Below, one piece after another: positions 8,277-17,944 of a stretch of 64,000 bases of DNA. How positions within the stretch are numbered: position 1 is the stretch's first letter; the number at the start of each line of letters is the position of its first letter. Below the pieces are notes generated by a model. That model did no database searches. It had not been told where the DNA came from and saw only the letters and a list, made by a program, of their open reading frames with translations. The DNA is taken from assembly GCF_004768545.1 (NCBI RefSeq), contig NZ_CP038634.1:682001-746000 (forward strand). Reading direction: 5' to 3'. Made by a program: the position numbers and the translations under genes. The DNA comes from Cupriavidus oxalaticus. GTDB lineage: Bacteria > Pseudomonadota > Gammaproteobacteria > Burkholderiales > Burkholderiaceae.

Positions 8277-9998
8277 TCAGCGCCGCCGCGCGGCGATCAA
8301 CCCCGCCACCTCGTCCAGCATCGCCATGTCCACCGGCTGCGTCAGGTCCAGCGCCAGCGTGTGCCGGTAATACGGGCTGAGATCCAGCCCAACCCCCAGC
8401 CCCAGCACCTCCACATCACGCAACGCCTCATGCCGCGCCACGACGGCCTTGAGGTGGTTGTCGAGATAACACGCATCGTTGGCCAGCCCTGTGGCGGTGT
8501 CCATCGGGCTACCGTCGGACACCACCAGCAGGATGCGGCGCGCCTTGCCGGTGGCGTGGAGCCGGGCGCAGGCCCACTCCACCGCCTCGCCGTCCATGCC
8601 TTCGCGGAACAGGTCGGCCTTGAGCAAGGCAGTCATGTCGGTGCGCGCACGGCGCCAGCTGCGCGCGGCATCCTTGAACACCATGTGACAGGTTTCGTTG
8701 AGCCGGCCGGGGTGCGCCGGCCGGCCGCGCGCGAGCCAGTCGGCGCGGGCGCGCCCGCCGTTCCAGGCGTTGGTGGTGAAGCCCAGCACCTCCGTGGCCA
8801 CGCCGGCCTGGTCGAGGGCACGCGCCAGCAGGTCGAGCAGCAAAGTCAGCGGCTCCGCCCGCGCCTTCATCGATCCCGAGCAATCCACCAGGAAGCCCAC
8901 CACGCAATCGGCGTGCGCCTTGTGCGCTTCGCGGCGGAACAGGCGCCGTTCGGCGGGCGAGCTGACAAGTTGCGCCAGCCGGCGTCCGTCGATGCGGCCG
9001 CTTTCCTCGCCGAAGGACCAGCCATCAACGCGCGGCTGCGCCAGCGCGGCGCGCAGCTTGCGCGCGAGCCGCGCCACGTTGACGCCCGCGCGGGCGATGC
9101 GTGCGTCCAGACGCGTGCGGTACTCATCGAGCAAGGCGCGCCGCACCAGCGTGGCGGCGCGCACTTCGCGGTCGTAGCGCGTGGTGAAGATACGGTAGCC
9201 ATCGGCTGCGTCGGCCAGCACGCGGCTGTGGCCGCTGTCGGCAAGCGCGAAGGCTTCAGCGGGCGGTTCGTCGAAATCGAGCCACAGCGCAAAGCCCGCG
9301 CGTGCCGATGAAACGGCGTTGTCGTCGTCCTCGCCGGCACGCGGCGCTTCGCTGCGGACCATGTCCCCGACGGCACGCGCCAGCGCCAGCGCATGCACGG
9401 CAAACGCGGACTGGTCGCGGCGCTGCGCGCGCAGGCCGGCCAGCGCCGTGCCCAGCACGGGAACGATGGCGGCGCGCGTGGCCTCGATCAGGTCTTCGGT
9501 CTCTTCCAGCACCGGCTCGCCGCTCAGGCGCGACCACGCCACCTGCGCCACCGTGTAGAGCAGGATGCCGAGATGGCCCTCGGTCAACCCCGAGCGATGG
9601 AACGCGCGCGACCACGCCATGAAGCCGTGCCGCAGGTTGGCTGCCACGCCGGCCATGCCGCGCGGCAGGTGGGTCTCGCAGCGCAGCTGCTCGAGCAGCT
9701 CGAAGAGCAGGCGCTCGACCGGATCGGCGGGGCAGAGGCTGCGGTGCAGCGCGGCATCGGAATGCGCCTGCCGCAGTGCCGCGCCGTCGGCGGCGCCGCG
9801 CAGGCAGGCAGCCGTGTCAGTGCCCGGATCGGTGCGCAGGTGCGGCGCATGCTGCGGCACCGGCCGCATCGCGCGCCAGAGCTGGCCGTCGCGGAAATGC
9901 AGCGCCGCGTCGCCGGTCAGCGCGCGCACGGCGGCACCGGAGAGTTCGTCCTGCCGCTGGCGCCGGCGCAGCTGCTGCGCTGCCGACGCCGTGGTCAT
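8277..9998 (-). CDS. CobT-like VWA-domain protein
   Basis: 573 residues. The C-terminal part is a von Willebrand A domain with the MIDAS motif D372-C-S374-G-S376-M, preceded by a long helical region, as in CobT, the VWA subunit of aerobic cobaltochelatase, and its many relatives. Together with the AAA+ partner encoded upstream (ATGA overlap at 9995-9998) it forms a MoxR/CobS-VWA pair. Such pairs remodel proteins or insert metals using ATP. No cobN or other cobalamin gene is near, so a role in corrin synthesis is not supported here. It lies convergent to the ferredoxin genes; activation of the local diiron enzyme is a possible job but not shown. Confidence 0.8.
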   Translation of the reverse strand: MTTASAAQQLRRRQRQDELSGAAVRALTGDAALHFRDGQLWRAMRPVPQHAPHLRTDPGTDTAACLRGAADGAALRQAHSDAALHRSLCPADPVERLLFELLEQLRCETHLPRGMAGVAANLRHGFMAWSRAFHRSGLTEGHLGILLYTVAQVAWSRLSGEPVLEETEDLIEATRAAIVPVLGTALAGLRAQRRDQSAFAVHALALARAVGDMVRSEAPRAGEDDDNAVSSARAGFALWLDFDEPPAEAFALADSGHSRVLADAADGYRIFTTRYDREVRAATLVRRALLDEYRTRLDARIARAGVNVARLARKLRAALAQPRVDGWSFGEESGRIDGRRLAQLVSSPAERRLFRREAHKAHADCVVGFLVDCSGSMKARAEPLTLLLDLLARALDQAGVATEVLGFTTNAWNGGRARADWLARGRPAHPGRLNETCHMVFKDAARSWRRARTDMTALLKADLFREGMDGEAVEWACARLHATGKARRILLVVSDGSPMDTATGLANDACYLDNHLKAVVARHEALRDVEVLGLGVGLDLSPYYRHTLALDLTQPVDMAMLDEVAGLIAARRR

Positions 9999-11008
9999 CG
10001 CGCGGACTCCGACGCTGCCGCAACCGCGGCGGGGTCACCGGGCAGTTGCCCGAAGCAGCGCTGATAATACTCCGCCACCACCGGCCGCTCGGCCTCGTCG
10101 CACTTGTTCAGGAAGGTCAGCCGGAACGCCAGGCCCGGATCGCGGAAGATCTGGCAGTTCTCGGCCCAGCTGATCACGGTGCGCGGCGACATCAGCGCCG
10201 ACAGGTCACCCGCCGCAAACCCGCGCCGCGTCAGCCCCGCCATGGCCACCATGGCGTCGACCAGCGCGCGGCCGGCATCGTTGTCCAGCTCGGGCACGCG
10301 CGCGAGCACGATGCCCGCCTCTTCCTCGTGCGGCAGGTAGTCCAGCGTGGCGACCACGTTCCAGCGGTCGATCTGCGCGTGGTTGAGCAGCTGGGTGCCG
10401 TGATAGAGCCCGTTGACGTTGCCGAGCCCCACGGTATTGGAGGTGGCGAACAGCCGGAACGACGGATGCGGCCGGATCACGCGGTTCTGGTCGAGCAGCG
10501 TGAATTTGCCATCGCGTTCCAGGATGCGCTGGATCACGAACATCACGTCGGGACGGCCCGCGTCGTATTCATCGAAGATCAGCGCCACCGGCCGCTGCAG
10601 CGCCCACGGCACGATGCCTTCCTGGAACTCGGTCACCTGGCGCCCGTCGCGCACGACGATGGCGTCCTTGCCGACCAGGTCGAGCCGGCTGATATGCCCG
10701 TCCAGGTTGACGCGCACGCACGGCCAGTTGAGCCGCGCCGCCACCTGCTCGATATGGGTGGACTTGCCGCTGCCATGCAGCCCCTGCACCATCACGCGCC
10801 GGTCGCGCATGAAGCCGGACAGGATCGCCAGCGTCACCTCCGGGTGGAAGCGGTAGGCCGGGTCGATCTCCGGTACGTGGTCGTCGCGCAGGCTGAAGGC
10901 CGGCACCATCAGGCCGGAATCGATGCCGAACACCGCGCGCACCGGAATCATCCGGTCCGGCTTGCCATACTGCTCTTGCGTCACCTCATGCTCCTCGTTG
11001 GTCGCCAT
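9995..11008 (-). CDS. CobS-like MoxR-type AAA+ ATPase
   Basis: 337 residues from the ATG at 11008; the longer open frame has no better site. Walker A is GLHGSGKST at 76-84, Walker B is ALIFDEYDA with D146 and E147, and a sensor-1 FATSN motif follows. The N-terminal [10 protein letters not shown] and [12 protein letters not shown] stretches match CobS proteins. CobS hydrolyses ATP for the CobT VWA partner, whose gene overlaps its stop codon by 4 bp. The pair is probably a metal-insertion or activation chaperone. The promoter should lie in the short gap to the IclR gene (11009-11066) or further upstream. Confidence 0.85.
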   Translation of the reverse strand: MATNEEHEVTQEQYGKPDRMIPVRAVFGIDSGLMVPAFSLRDDHVPEIDPAYRFHPEVTLAILSGFMRDRRVMVQGLHGSGKSTHIEQVAARLNWPCVRVNLDGHISRLDLVGKDAIVVRDGRQVTEFQEGIVPWALQRPVALIFDEYDAGRPDVMFVIQRILERDGKFTLLDQNRVIRPHPSFRLFATSNTVGLGNVNGLYHGTQLLNHAQIDRWNVVATLDYLPHEEEAGIVLARVPELDNDAGRALVDAMVAMAGLTRRGFAAGDLSALMSPRTVISWAENCQIFRDPGLAFRLTFLNKCDEAERPVVAEYYQRCFGQLPGDPAAVAAASESAR

Positions 11009-11066
11009 GCCTGCTATCACATCGGCACCGCGACCAGCGGGGCAACCCCGCGTGACGCCGTGCGCG

Positions 11067-11906
11067 CTATTCGTCCTCTTCGGCGCTATCCGCGCCGCCA
11101 TGCCAGCTGCTGGCGCTTTCGGCCTCGATTGCCGCCAGCGCGCTGGCCGCGCGCTGCAGCGCCGGCAACAGCTGCACCACCTTGTCGCGCGCCACGCGCA
11201 TGACCGGGGCCTGCAGCGCCAGCCCGAGGTTGGACTTGCCGCCGTCCACGGCCGGGACCAGCACGCCGATGCAGACCAGCCCGGGCAGGAACTCCTCGTC
11301 ATCCAGCGCGTAGCCGTCGCGCTTCACGCGCTCCAGTTCCGCTTCCAGCTGCGCGTGGTCGGTCAGCGTGTTCTGCGTGTACCGCTCCAGCTCCGCATGG
11401 GCCAGCAGCCGCTGCCGCTGCGCCGGCGCCAGCTGCGCCAGGAACAGCTTGCCGGTGGCGGAGCAGTGCGCCGGCACGCGCGAGCCCGGATGCAGGTAGA
11501 AGCGCAGCGGCGCCGCGGTTTCCACGCGGTCCAGGTACAGCACTTCGCCGCCCGAGAACGCGGTCAGGTTGCAGCTCTCGCCCACCTCTTCCACCAGCCG
11601 CCGCAGCACCATGTGGCGCGCGCCGTGCGAGGTGCTGTTGAGCAACAGGTTCTCCGCCAGCCGGCGCAGCCGCAGGCCGGTGCCGTATTGCCGCCCGTCG
11701 CCGTTGCGCTGGATCAGCCCCGCCGCCTCGAGCTGCTGCAGCATGCGGTGCAGCGTTGGCTTGGGCAGGCCGGTTTCTTCCACCAGCGCCTGCAGGTTGA
11801 AGGACTGGTCCTTCTCCGCGATGACTTCGAGCAGGCCGAACAAACGCAGTGCCGGCGTGTCTCCGTCGGGCTTGGCGTCACTTTTGGCGAAGCGCATATC
11901 GTTCAT
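11067..11906 (-). CDS. IclR-family transcriptional regulator
   Basis: 279 residues when started at the ATG at 11906, which has GGAG 6 bp upstream; two further ATGs at 11918 and 11921 are in frame. Residues 15-75 form the winged helix-turn-helix ([29 protein letters not shown]). The rest is the IclR effector domain with the typical [13 protein letters not shown] motif. It is divergent from the amino-acid permease gene, with an inverted repeat CGGAAC-N5-GTTCCG between them, so it probably controls that permease and itself. Regulation of the CobS/CobT pair downstream on the same strand is also possible. The effector is unknown. Confidence 0.88.
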   Translation of the reverse strand: MNDMRFAKSDAKPDGDTPALRLFGLLEVIAEKDQSFNLQALVEETGLPKPTLHRMLQQLEAAGLIQRNGDGRQYGTGLRLRRLAENLLLNSTSHGARHMVLRRLVEEVGESCNLTAFSGGEVLYLDRVETAAPLRFYLHPGSRVPAHCSATGKLFLAQLAPAQRQRLLAHAELERYTQNTLTDHAQLEAELERVKRDGYALDDEEFLPGLVCIGVLVPAVDGGKSNLGLALQAPVMRVARDKVVQLLPALQRAASALAAIEAESASSWHGGADSAEEDE

Positions 11907-12021
11907 GCCTGGCTCCATCATAGGTAAGTTTCATTTTCAGAGTCAAATCATATCAATTATCGAAACTTCTGGTTGACCTTCCGCCGAGGAGGGCCTACAT
12001 TTCGGTGAAACAATAAGTTTT

Positions 12022-12038
12022 CGGAACAACTGGTTCCG
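12022..12038. promoter_or_regulatory. inverted repeat, candidate IclR operator
   Basis: CGGAAC (12022-12027) and GTTCCG (12033-12038) form perfect 6-bp arms around AACTG, midway between the IclR gene and the permease gene. IclR-family regulators bind short palindromes of this kind. The rest of the region 11922-12240 shows no gene. Confidence 0.45.
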
Positions 12039-12240
12039 GATTTTTAAGTAGACACCGGAGACTAGTCGACATGGACGGATAAGCATCCCGTACCCGGGAT
12101 TGCAAACACTGAACCGACCACGGCCCCGGCTGGCGTTTCCCGCGCCGCCACCTATACAGAAGAGAAGCCGTGGCGCCTGCCAAAAACGCTGGTCTGGCTG
12201 CAAGTAGCACCGGCAGCACGCGCAGCACAGGAGACACACC

Positions 12241-13677
12241 ATGATCCAACAACCCGAGTCCGGCAACGGACTATCCCACGGCCTCAAGCAACGCCACATG
12301 ACCATGATCGCGCTTGGCGGCGTGATCGGCGCCGGCCTTTTTGTCGGCAGCGGCGTCGTCATCAAGTCGGCCGGCCCCGGCGCGGTCCTTTCCTTCCTGA
12401 TCACCGGCCTGCTGGTCGTGCTGGTCATGCGCATGCTGGGCGAGATGGCGTGCGCGCTGCCCGGCACAGGCGGCTTCTACGAGTATGCGCGCGAAGCCTG
12501 GCGCGACCGCCCCAGGGTGGGCAACCTCGCCGGCTTCCTGACCGGCTGGATGTACTGGTACTTCTGGGTCATCGTGGTGGCGCTCGAAGCCGTCGCCGGC
12601 GCCGACCTGGTGCGCTACTGGCTGCCGGACGTGCCCAACTGGATCATCAGCCTGGTGCTGCTGGTGATGCTGACGCTGACCAACCTGGTGTCGGTCAAGT
12701 CGTTCGGCGAGTTCGAATTCTGGTTCGCCTCGATCAAGGTCGCGGCAATCATCGTGTTCCTGTTCGTCGCAGGCGTGTACGTGCTGGGTCTCGCTCCCGG
12801 CGCCCACGGCATGCAGGTGGCCAACCTGACCGCCAACGGCGGCTTCATGCCGAACGGCATCGTGCCGGTGCTGACCGGCGCGGTCGCGGCCACCGGCTTC
12901 TACTTCGGCGCCGAGATCGTCACCATCGCCGCCGCCGAGACCGCCGAGCCGCAGAAGGCGGTGGCCAAGGCCACCAGCTCGGTGATCACGCGCGTGCTGG
13001 TGTTCTATGTCGGCTCGATCCTGCTAGTGGTATGCCTGGTGCCGTGGAACTCCAACAGCATCGCCACGCCGTACGTCAGCGCGCTGAACGTGATGGGCGT
13101 TCCCGCCGCCGCGCAGATCATGAACGCGATCGTGCTGACCGCGGTGCTGTCGGCGCTCAACTCCGGCCTGTACGCTTCGTCGCGCATGCTGTTCGCGCTG
13201 ACCCGCCGCGGCGATGCGCCGCAGTCGCTGGCCCGCGTCAGCCGCAACGGCGTGCCGGTGCGCGCCATCCTGGTGGCCACGCTGTTCGGCTACGGCGCGG
13301 TGGTGATGTCCTATGTCTCGCCCGATACGGTGTTCGCCTTCCTGGTCAACTCGTACGGCACCGTCGCCATCTTCGTCTACATCCTGATCGCGATCTCGCA
13401 GCTGCGCCTGCGCTCGCGGCTGGAACGCGAGGCGCCGGGCCTGCTGCGCGTGCGCATGTGGTGCTTCCCGTATCTCACCTATGTCGCGATCCTGGGCATG
13501 CTGGGCATCGTGATCGCCATGGCCTTTATCCCCGACCAGCGCACGCCGCTTGCGCTGGGGGTCATCAGCCTGCTGATCCTGCTGATTGCCTACGGTGCGC
13601 GGCAACTGTTTCGCCGTGGCGCGGAGCCGGTAGTCCCGCTGGCCGAGATGCCAAGGCCCGATCTTCACAAGTATTGA
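12241..13677 (+). CDS. APC-family amino acid / GABA-type permease
   Basis: 478 residues with about 12 membrane spans. The amino-acid transporter (AAT) signature is clear: LKQRHMTMIALGGVIGAGLFVGSG at the first span and the GEMACALPGTGGFYEYAREA stretch in the third region. The sequence resembles GabP and related gamma-aminobutyrate, proline or aromatic amino-acid permeases. It would import an amino acid with protons across the inner membrane. It stands divergent from the IclR gene and upstream of a MocR regulator and an amine-oxidase gene, so a substrate such as GABA, a putrescine derivative or another amine-type compound is plausible. Confidence 0.85.
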   Translation: MIQQPESGNGLSHGLKQRHMTMIALGGVIGAGLFVGSGVVIKSAGPGAVLSFLITGLLVVLVMRMLGEMACALPGTGGFYEYAREAWRDRPRVGNLAGFLTGWMYWYFWVIVVALEAVAGADLVRYWLPDVPNWIISLVLLVMLTLTNLVSVKSFGEFEFWFASIKVAAIIVFLFVAGVYVLGLAPGAHGMQVANLTANGGFMPNGIVPVLTGAVAATGFYFGAEIVTIAAAETAEPQKAVAKATSSVITRVLVFYVGSILLVVCLVPWNSNSIATPYVSALNVMGVPAAAQIMNAIVLTAVLSALNSGLYASSRMLFALTRRGDAPQSLARVSRNGVPVRAILVATLFGYGAVVMSYVSPDTVFAFLVNSYGTVAIFVYILIAISQLRLRSRLEREAPGLLRVRMWCFPYLTYVAILGMLGIVIAMAFIPDQRTPLALGVISLLILLIAYGARQLFRRGAEPVVPLAEMPRPDLHKY

Positions 13678-13688
13678 TGTGCCACGCG

Positions 13689-13715
13689 GCGCGCCAGTGC
13701 AGTAAGCTGGCGCGC
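13689..13715 (+). terminator. stem-loop after permease gene
   Basis: GCGCGCCAG (13689-13697) and CTGGCGCGC (13707-13715) form 9-bp perfect arms with a 9-nt loop, 12 bp after the permease stop codon. The following bases are only moderately T-rich, so this is a likely but weak intrinsic terminator that separates the permease from the MocR gene. Confidence 0.5.
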
Positions 13716-13753
13716 TGTGTCGTTTGCAGTGTCGTTGTTATTGCCCCCGCACC

Positions 13754-15325
13754 ATGAGCCTCAAGTCTCCCGCCACCATGTGGTTCCAGCTGTTCCAGCA
13801 GCACGCCCTGTCCGGACTGAGCCTGCAGGGCAAGATCCGCCAGATGCTGGTGTCGGCGATCCTCGACGAGCAGCTGCCGCAGGGCGAACCGCTGCCGAGC
13901 AGCCGCGAGCTGTCCGCGCAGCTGCGCGTGGCGCGCAACACCGTGGTGCTGGCGTACCAGCAGCTGGTCGATGAAGGCTACCTGGTGGCGCGCGAACGCA
14001 GCGGCTATTTCGTCAATCCCGGGATCCTTGGCACGCGCGTCAGCGGCGTAGCCTCGCTGCGCGGCGAGCCGGTGCCGGCGCGCGGCGGCGAACCGGACTG
14101 GGAGCGGCGCTTCGTGTTCCGCCCCACGCAGCAGCGCAATATCGTCAAGCGCGCCAACTGGCGCGACTACCCGTACCCGTTCATCTACGGCCAGTACGAC
14201 CCCACGCTGTTCCCCACTGCCGACTGGCGCGAATGCTGCCTGAAGGCGCTCAGCGTGCTCGACATCCACGACTGGGCCCAGGACATGATCCTGCGCGACG
14301 ACGAGTCGCTGGTGCAGCAGATCCGCACCCGCGTGCTGCCGCGCCGCGGCGTCTGGGCCGGCGCCGACGAGATCGTGGTCACCGTGGGCGCGCAGCAGGC
14401 GCTGTACCTGCTGGCCGACCTGCTGGTCAGCCCCGATACGCCGGTCGGCATCGAAGATCCCGGCTATCCGGATGCGCGCAATATCTTCGGCTCGCATACC
14501 TCGCACCTGGTACCGCTGGCGGTCGATGGCGACGGACTGGTGCTGTCCGACGCGCAGCGCGCGTGCGACTACGTCTATGTCACGCCCAGCCACCAGTGCC
14601 CCACCACCGTGACCATGCCGCTGGCGCGCCGGCAGGCGCTGCTGCGCCAGGCCGAGGAAGCGGACTTCGTGCTGATCGAGGACGACTACGAAAGCGAGAG
14701 CCGCTTCGAGGGCGACCCCACGCCCACGCTCAAGAGCCTGGACCGCAGCAATCGCGTGATCTACGTCGGCAGCCTGTCCAAGAGCCTGGCGCCGGGGCTG
14801 CGCATCGGCTATGTGGTCGGGCCGGCGCCGCTGATCGCCGAGCTGCGCGCGGCGCGGCGGCTGATGCTGCGGCACCCTTCGGCGTATATCCAGCGCGCGT
14901 TCTCGCTGTTCCTGTCGCTGGGCCACTATGACGCGCACCTGCGGCGCCTGTCGGCGGCGCACCGCGAGCGCGCCGAGGCGGTGCTGGCGGCGCTGGCCAC
15001 GCATATGCCCGATTTCCGTCCGGTGCCGATCGCCGGCGGCGCGTCCTGCTGGATCGAAGGGCCGCCCTGGCTCGACGCCAACGCGCTCGCGCGGCTGGCC
15101 GAGCTGCAGGGCGTGCTGATCGAGCCCGGCAGCGTCTTCTTCATGGAGGAGCCGGCGCCTCGCAACGTGTTCCGGCTGGGCTACTCCTCGATCTCGCTGG
15201 ACCGCATCGAGCCCGGCATCCGCGTGCTGGCGGGTGTCGCGCGTGAACTGCAGGCCACCCCCGGCGGCGCCGGCGCAGCCGTAGCGGACGCCACCGTCAC
15301 GTCCCGCGCCCGCCCGGCGGCCTGA
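13754..15325 (+). CDS. MocR/PdxR-family regulator (GntR HTH fused to aminotransferase fold)
   Basis: 523 residues from the ATG at 13754. The first 80 residues are a GntR-type winged helix (LPSSRELSAQLRVARNTVVLAYQQLVDEGY). The rest is a class I aminotransferase-like domain with the PLP lysine K343 in SLSKSLAPGLRIGY and the upstream VLIEDDYESE motif. MocR proteins sense PLP adducts of amines or amino acids and mostly activate transport and catabolic genes. It precedes the SnoaL-like/amine-oxidase operon, whose promoter carries two CTGG direct repeats 23 bp apart, the usual layout of MocR sites. The same element lies before the ABC transporter at 27139. The ligand is probably a polyamine, GABA or taurine-like amine. 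Confidence 0.88.
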   Translation: MSLKSPATMWFQLFQQHALSGLSLQGKIRQMLVSAILDEQLPQGEPLPSSRELSAQLRVARNTVVLAYQQLVDEGYLVARERSGYFVNPGILGTRVSGVASLRGEPVPARGGEPDWERRFVFRPTQQRNIVKRANWRDYPYPFIYGQYDPTLFPTADWRECCLKALSVLDIHDWAQDMILRDDESLVQQIRTRVLPRRGVWAGADEIVVTVGAQQALYLLADLLVSPDTPVGIEDPGYPDARNIFGSHTSHLVPLAVDGDGLVLSDAQRACDYVYVTPSHQCPTTVTMPLARRQALLRQAEEADFVLIEDDYESESRFEGDPTPTLKSLDRSNRVIYVGSLSKSLAPGLRIGYVVGPAPLIAELRAARRLMLRHPSAYIQRAFSLFLSLGHYDAHLRRLSAAHRERAEAVLAALATHMPDFRPVPIAGGASCWIEGPPWLDANALARLAELQGVLIEPGSVFFMEEPAPRNVFRLGYSSISLDRIEPGIRVLAGVARELQATPGGAGAAVADATVTSRARPAA

Positions 15326-15340
15326 AACGGACCCGCTCCG

Positions 15341-15381
15341 GCTGGCCCAAGCGATTGTCCCGAACTGGCGCTACAGCGCCG
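15341..15381 (+). promoter_or_regulatory. candidate MocR element, two CTGG direct repeats
   Basis: CTGGC occurs at 15342-15346 and again at 15365-15369, 23 bp apart, about two helical turns. The second copy begins a 19-bp AACTGG..GCGCCG block and stands where a -35 box would be; TATCCT at 15395-15400 may be the -10. The whole 41-bp stretch matches 27038-27078 at 31 of 41 positions with the same spacing. It lies about 90 bp before the SnoaL-like gene. Confidence 0.5.
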
Positions 15382-15468
15382 CGGCCGGCTTCCCTATCCT
15401 CGAGTCATGGCCGGTTACCGCAGCGCCTTCTTGCGCGGACCGGTGGACAACACTCAGGAGACCAAGAC

Positions 15469-15885
15469 ATGTCCGATCGCAACACCGCCGCCGGCATCGA
15501 ACTGCTGCAAGCCTTCAATGACGCCTGGAACCGCCATGACCTCGACGCCCTGATGGGCTTCATGGCCGATGACTGCGCCTTCCACGGCGTGGCCGGCAGC
15601 GAACTGCTCGGCCGCAGCTTTATCGGCCGCGACGCCGTGCGCGAAGGCTTCCAGCTCGCCTGGCAGACCTTCCCCGACGCGCAATGGGTCGATGGCGAGC
15701 ATTTCGTCGTGGGCGACCGCGGCGTCAGCGAATCCACCTTCAAAGGCACCCGCGCCGACGGCGCCCGCATCGAGGCGCGCATGGTCGACGTCTTCACCTT
15801 CCGCGACGGCAAGATCGCCGTGAAGAACGCCTACCGCAAGGACCGCCCGCCCGTGGTTGCGCCCGTAGTGGCAGCGCAAGCCTGA
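15469..15885 (+). CDS. SnoaL/NTF2-like nuclear-transport-factor-fold protein
   Basis: 138 residues from the ATG at 15469, which has CAGGAG upstream. The sequence has the NTF2-like pattern of a first helix ending in AFNDAWNRHDLDALMGFMADDCAFHGV, a middle GRDAVREGFQLAWQTFPD segment, and C-terminal strands ending in VDVFTFRDGKIAVKNAY. This fold includes cyclases, isomerases and many proteins without known reaction. It lies 16 bp upstream of the amine-oxidase gene in one operon and probably assists amine turnover. Conserved Asp and His residues (RHD, DD) could form a polar active site, but no specific activity can be assigned. Confidence 0.82.
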   Translation: MSDRNTAAGIELLQAFNDAWNRHDLDALMGFMADDCAFHGVAGSELLGRSFIGRDAVREGFQLAWQTFPDAQWVDGEHFVVGDRGVSESTFKGTRADGARIEARMVDVFTFRDGKIAVKNAYRKDRPPVVAPVVAAQA

Positions 15886-15901
15886 ACGCAGGAGACGCGC
15901 C

Positions 15902-17344
15902 ATGGAAGCCGTAGTCCCCCGCAGTTCCCTGGGCGGCGAGCACACGACCGCGCCGTCGCGTCCGTACGACCCCGCCTACGACCCGCTGCATACCCCCACC
16001 CCCGGACAGGGCCGCGAGTACGCGCCCACCTACTGGATCGGCACCGCCGGCACGCCGCCCGCCGACGACGGCCCGATCACCCATGACATCGACGTCGACG
16101 TGGCCATCATCGGCTCGGGCTTCACCGGCCTGACCTGCGCGATCTTCCTGGCGCAGCAGTACGGCATCAAGGCCACCGTGCTCGAAGCCAACCGCGTCAG
16201 CTGGGGCTGCAGCACGCGCAACGGCGGCCAGGCGCAATGCGCGTCGGGGCGCCTCAAGCGTTCGCAGTGGATCCAGCGCTATGGGCTGGACACCGCGCTG
16301 CGCCTGCATGAAGAGGTCTGCGACGGCATGGAGACCTTCAAGGGGCTGATCAAGGACATCGACTGCGATCCGCAGCCGGGCGGCCACCTGTATATCGCGC
16401 ACCGCGACAAGGTGATGCCCGGGCTGGAAAAGGAAGCAAAAATCCTGCGGGAAGTCTTCAACTACGACGCGCGCATCCTCGATGCCAGCACCGTGCGGCG
16501 CGAATACGTCGACGACAAGGAAGCCGCGGGCGCCATGCACGAGCCCGAGGGCATCGGCATCCACGCCGGCAAGCTGGCTTTCGGCTACCTGCGCCGCGCG
16601 CGCGAGCTGGGCGCCAAGGTGCATCCGTCCAGCCCCGTGACCGGCTGGGAAACGCGCAACGGCGTCCACTACCTGCGCACTCCCGGCGGCATCGTGCGCG
16701 CCCGCGCCGTGGGCGTGGCCACTGGCGGCTACACCTCGCAGTCGCTGCACCGCCAGCTCAAGAACCGGCTGTTTCCGATCCTGTCAAACTCGATCGTCAC
16801 GCGCCCGCTGACCCCCGACGAAATTGCCGCGTGTAACTTCCGCACCACGCAGGTCATCACCGACACGCGCATCCTGCGCCACTACTACCGGCTGATGCCC
16901 GACGGCCGCCTGCAGATCGGCAGCCGCAGCGCCATCACCGGCAACGACGCGCCGCAGGACCAGTACAAGCAGAAGCTGATCGCCGACATGTACCGCAAGT
17001 TCCCGGCGCTGCGCGGCATCCAGATCGACTACTCGTGGTGGGGCTGGGTCGATGTCAGCCACGACATGATGCCGCGTATCACGCAGCCGGACCCGTCGCA
17101 ATCGATCTACTACGCGATGGGGTATGGCGGCAATGGCGTGATGTACTCCGCGCAGGCGGGCAAGCGGCTGGCGGCGCTGATCGCCGGCAAGGAGTCGTCG
17201 CTGCCGCAGCTGCCGATCTTCCGCTCGCCGCTGCCGTTCCCGAACGTGCTCGAGATGGCGGAGTCGCGGATGTTCGCGCCGTTCCGCCGGATGGGGCAGC
17301 GGGCGCTGTATCACTGGTATCACTGGAAGGATGATGTGTTTTGA
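15902..17344 (+). CDS. FAD-dependent amine oxidase, PuuB/OrdL-like (DAO family)
   Basis: 480 residues. The FAD-binding Rossmann motif IIGSGFTGLTCAIFLAQQYG covers residues 69-88, followed by the ATVLEAN strand and the GCSTRNGGQ motif found in gamma-glutamylputrescine oxidase (PuuB) and related DAO enzymes. The C-terminal half has GYGGNGVMYSAQAGKRLAALI, which contacts FAD. Such enzymes oxidise secondary or primary amines with O2, yielding aldehyde, ammonia and hydrogen peroxide. CAGGAGACGCGCC stands before the ATG. With the MocR regulator, the SnoaL-like protein and the permease, this suggests polyamine or amino-acid-derived amine use. The exact substrate is open. Confidence 0.86.
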   Translation: MEAVVPRSSLGGEHTTAPSRPYDPAYDPLHTPTPGQGREYAPTYWIGTAGTPPADDGPITHDIDVDVAIIGSGFTGLTCAIFLAQQYGIKATVLEANRVSWGCSTRNGGQAQCASGRLKRSQWIQRYGLDTALRLHEEVCDGMETFKGLIKDIDCDPQPGGHLYIAHRDKVMPGLEKEAKILREVFNYDARILDASTVRREYVDDKEAAGAMHEPEGIGIHAGKLAFGYLRRARELGAKVHPSSPVTGWETRNGVHYLRTPGGIVRARAVGVATGGYTSQSLHRQLKNRLFPILSNSIVTRPLTPDEIAACNFRTTQVITDTRILRHYYRLMPDGRLQIGSRSAITGNDAPQDQYKQKLIADMYRKFPALRGIQIDYSWWGWVDVSHDMMPRITQPDPSQSIYYAMGYGGNGVMYSAQAGKRLAALIAGKESSLPQLPIFRSPLPFPNVLEMAESRMFAPFRRMGQRALYHWYHWKDDVF

Positions 17345-17944
17345 AGCGGCCACAGCACCGATGATGTCGGTTGCTTCCATCCAAAGGGACCGCTGCTAAC
17401 TCATTCCTTTCTTGCAGGGATCAGGTCAAGACCATGTTCTTGAGCCGCTTGGACGTGCCTGGTCCCTCATTCATACCGCCGAAGAGTCTCCGGCCCGCTT
17501 CCCGGTTGGGCATCTCACTCCGAGACCCCCACTCGCGCGAGGCATACGCAACCAGCGCAGCAGGCATCACATTCTCGCGTTCACTAGCACCGGCGATGCG
17601 ATGTCCTTGTGATCGTATTTCTAAGGCGCTGAAGCAAGCACTAATCGTACGGTACAAACTTCCCACACGAGCCGGACTGGCATACCCCTCGCAGGGATAA
17701 CTCGTAGCGTGCGTTGCATCGCGCACGACCCATTGCCACGCGCAACACACAATCTAGCAGTACGACAGAAGGCGCCATAGCGTGCTGCCGAGTCTGCGGC
17801 CTTTTTAGATGTCGCTGCAAATTCTGATTTTTCCGATTGAGTTCCGTTGCCAATCCTGATTCATTAGTTACTCAGCAAAAAAACCGACTCAAGGAGCAAC
17901 GATGAACTCCCGCTTATTACCCTGTTCGCATACAAGGGGCAGTT
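17345..17944. other. 600-bp region without a recognised gene
   Basis: The stretch separates the GC-rich amine-oxidase operon from the AT-richer PAAR island. Open frames of about 109 codons exist on both strands around 17371-17750, but neither has a convincing start, ribosome site or known domain. Base composition falls towards the right end. A 17-codon frame at 17902-17955 has AAGGAG before its ATG and overlaps the PAAR start in another frame. The region may hold remnants of a mobile element that brought in the island, but no terminal repeats or transposase motif were found. Confidence 0.4.

Noticed and set aside
8277..11008. Aerobic cobalamin synthesis function for the CobS/CobT-like pair
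   Set aside because: No cobN or other corrin gene is in the window and many MoxR-VWA pairs serve other enzymes.
17371..17750. Overlapping frames of about 109 codons on both strands
   Set aside because: No ribosome site, no domain, and the two strands contradict each other; kept only as an unexplained region.
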